The notes under the pieces are model-generated. The model had not been told where the DNA came from. It was given only the letters and a program-made list of their open reading frames with translations, and made no database searches. Of a stretch of DNA of 64,000 bases, positions 62,605-64,000 are shown piece after piece. Position numbers and translations under genes: made by a program. The first letter of the stretch is position 1. Every line of letters begins with the position of its first letter. Source of the stretch: an uncultured Clostridia bacterium (lineage in GTDB: Bacteria; Bacillota; Clostridia; TANB77; CAG-508); NCBI GenBank assembly GCA_934184665.1, contig CAKPSX010000002.1, positions 9,185 through 73,184 of the forward strand, written 5' to 3'.

Positions 62605-63828
62605 ATGAAGGCAATCAAAAAATTTAGTTTAATATTTGTTTTATTTTTTTTGTATGCATATATAGTTTCAATTGATAGTATTCCAAAAGATATAATAATA
62701 TTCAAAGGAGAACCAATAAATATATCTACACTATGGGGAATAGATATAAAAAGGCAAGATGGGTCAATAGAGGCATCTTCAAACATAACGTCAGATACAT
62801 TTGAGAATGTAGGAAATGAAACATTAGAAGTAAGTATATTTGATAAAATAAAAGTAAAAACAATTGATGTAAATGTTATGGAAGAAGCAGAAGTTATTCC
62901 TGTTGGAGAGGTCGTAGGTGTTAAATTATATACAAGTGGAGTTCTAGTTGTTGGAACATCTTCAATAGAAGGAAAAGATGGAAATATATATAAACCATTT
63001 GAAAATTCGGGAATAAAAGAAGGAGATTCTATAATTTCTATAAATCAAAATATTGTAAGTAGTACAGATGAACTAATGGAAGAAATAAATAAATCAAAAG
63101 GAGATAAAATACAGATAACATATATCACATCAGATGAGCAAGAAAAAAAATGTGAAGTTTCTCCTGCAAAAGATAAAGATGAAAATTATAAACTTGGATT
63201 GTGGGTTAGAGATAGTGCGGCAGGTGTTGGAACATTAACATTTTATAATCAACAAAATAATACATTTGTAGCTTTAGGCCACCCAATAACAGATATTGAT
63301 ACAGGGAATATAATAAATACGTCTTCTGGAGAAATTGATGATGTTAGTATTGTATCAATTGTAAAAGGAGTAAAAGAGGAGCCAGGAAGAATACAAGGAA
63401 CAATAAGAAATAATAAAATAATAGGAAACATATATAAAAACACTAAATATGGAATTTATGGGACTGTAAAAAATCCGGAGAATTTAACAATAGATTATTC
63501 TAAAAAAATGAAAGTCGCATCAAGACAAGAGATAAAAACAGGTGAGGCAACTATTCTTTGTAGTTTAGATGGTGAAATTAAAGAATATAAAATAGAAATC
63601 CAGAAAATATATTTAAACAATAATTATGATAATAAATGTATGATATTAAAAGTAACAGATGATGAACTTATCCAAAAAACAGGTGGAATTATACAAGGAA
63701 TGAGTGGTTCACCTATAATACAAAATGGAAAGTTTGTTGGTGCTGTTACACATGTTTTTGTTAATGATCCAACAATAGGTTATGGTATCTTTGGAGATAA
63801 AATGATTAAAGAAAATGTTGAAAAATAA
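62605..63828 (+). CDS. spoIVB: SpoIVB serine peptidase
   Basis: The 407-residue protein has an N-terminal membrane/signal helix (about 7-24), a PDZ domain (about 95-185) and the SA peptidase part with GHPITD (catalytic His), and GMSGSPII (catalytic Ser), as in SpoIVB. It is secreted from the forespore and cuts SpoIVFA to trigger sigma-K activation in the mother cell. ATG follows GAAAGGAACG. It is the second sporulation gene of the window and looks intact. It is flanked by the 33-nt repeats. Confidence 0.93.
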   Translation: MKAIKKFSLIFVLFFLYAYIVSIDSIPKDIIIFKGEPINISTLWGIDIKRQDGSIEASSNITSDTFENVGNETLEVSIFDKIKVKTIDVNVMEEAEVIPVGEVVGVKLYTSGVLVVGTSSIEGKDGNIYKPFENSGIKEGDSIISINQNIVSSTDELMEEINKSKGDKIQITYITSDEQEKKCEVSPAKDKDENYKLGLWVRDSAAGVGTLTFYNQQNNTFVALGHPITDIDTGNIINTSSGEIDDVSIVSIVKGVKEEPGRIQGTIRNNKIIGNIYKNTKYGIYGTVKNPENLTIDYSKKMKVASRQEIKTGEATILCSLDGEIKEYKIEIQKIYLNNNYDNKCMILKVTDDELIQKTGGIIQGMSGSPIIQNGKFVGAVTHVFVNDPTIGYGIFGDKMIKENVEK

Positions 63829-63850
63829 TTACAATTTTGGACTGTGTCAA
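63818..63850 (+). repeat. 33-nt repeat, copy 2 (end of spoIVB)
   Basis: This is the second copy of the repeat at 62512-62544, with three differences. It overlaps the last codons and the stop of spoIVB. Confidence 0.75.
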
Positions 63851-63887
63851 CTTTTTAAAAAATTTTGAGAAAATTTTAAAAATAGTA

Positions 63888-63916
63888 TTGACAAATCGGA
63901 AATAATAATCTATAAT
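63888..63916 (+). promoter_or_regulatory. Consensus promoter of tRNA-Gly
   Basis: TTGACA (63888-63893) and TATAAT (63911-63916) have a 17-nt spacer, 20 nt before the tRNA. Confidence 0.85.
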
Positions 63917-63935
63917 TTATAAATGTCAGGGAAAT

Positions 63936-64000
<65 letters not shown>

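Overview
The window comes from a very AT-rich Gram-positive bacterium of the Clostridia type. An alpha/beta-type small acid-soluble spore protein gene and spoIVB point to a spore former or a recent descendant of one. Strong AGGAGG-type ribosome binding sites, IreB, a DUF1292 protein, MutS2, a Bce-type peptide-sensing module and long HPF fit Firmicutes. The lineage (possibly an uncultured gut clostridium) is inferred; no 16S rRNA gene is present.

Left part (1-26 kb). A coiled-coil gene cut by the window edge is followed by sugar-phosphate genes (rpe, pgi) and an acyl-ACP thioesterase. Next come a small secreted/membrane protein, a TadZ/CpaE-like ATPase with two AT-hook motifs and a GAF protein with a degenerate GGDEF domain. 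The ireB-ruvX-DUF1292 block precedes a complete BceRSAB-type module with a plausible operator. Then come a compositionally foreign orphan gene on the minus strand, murC, a 1441-residue BadF/BcrA-type activase, a CmpB-like membrane protein, mutS2, a prepilin-like gene behind a structured leader, and hpf.

Middle part (25.7-50.3 kb). This is a surface-polysaccharide region. A split Alg14/Alg13-type glycosyltransferase pair is followed by a type III restriction-modification system and then a long run of co-directional genes. That run holds a VanZ-like protein, the initiating sugar transferase, glycosyltransferases, two pyruvyltransferase-family proteins, an SDR plus a MenD-like thiamine-diphosphate enzyme, a Wzy-like polymerase, a Wzx-like flippase, an FrhB-like Fe-S protein and a DUF1919 protein. 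A sortase with its adjacent substrate sits before the CpsC-CpsD-CpsB regulatory set that closes the region.

Right part (50.4-64 kb). After a SASP gene and a HAD phosphatase lies a complete-looking but divergent Tad/type IV-pilus-like locus. It has a SAF-domain CpaB-like protein, two ParA/TadZ-like ATPases, a CpaF-like motor ATPase with an N-terminal membrane anchor and AT-hook-like tail, a fused TadB-TadC-like platform protein, and six small membrane-anchored pilin-like proteins. Three of the six share an almost identical N-terminus and have no visible leader peptide. No prepilin peptidase or secretin is present. This locus, with the possibly related cluster at 4.3-8.2 kb, is the best candidate for an undescribed system. 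The window ends with spoIVB, bracketed by near-identical 33-nt repeats, and a partial tRNA-Gly.
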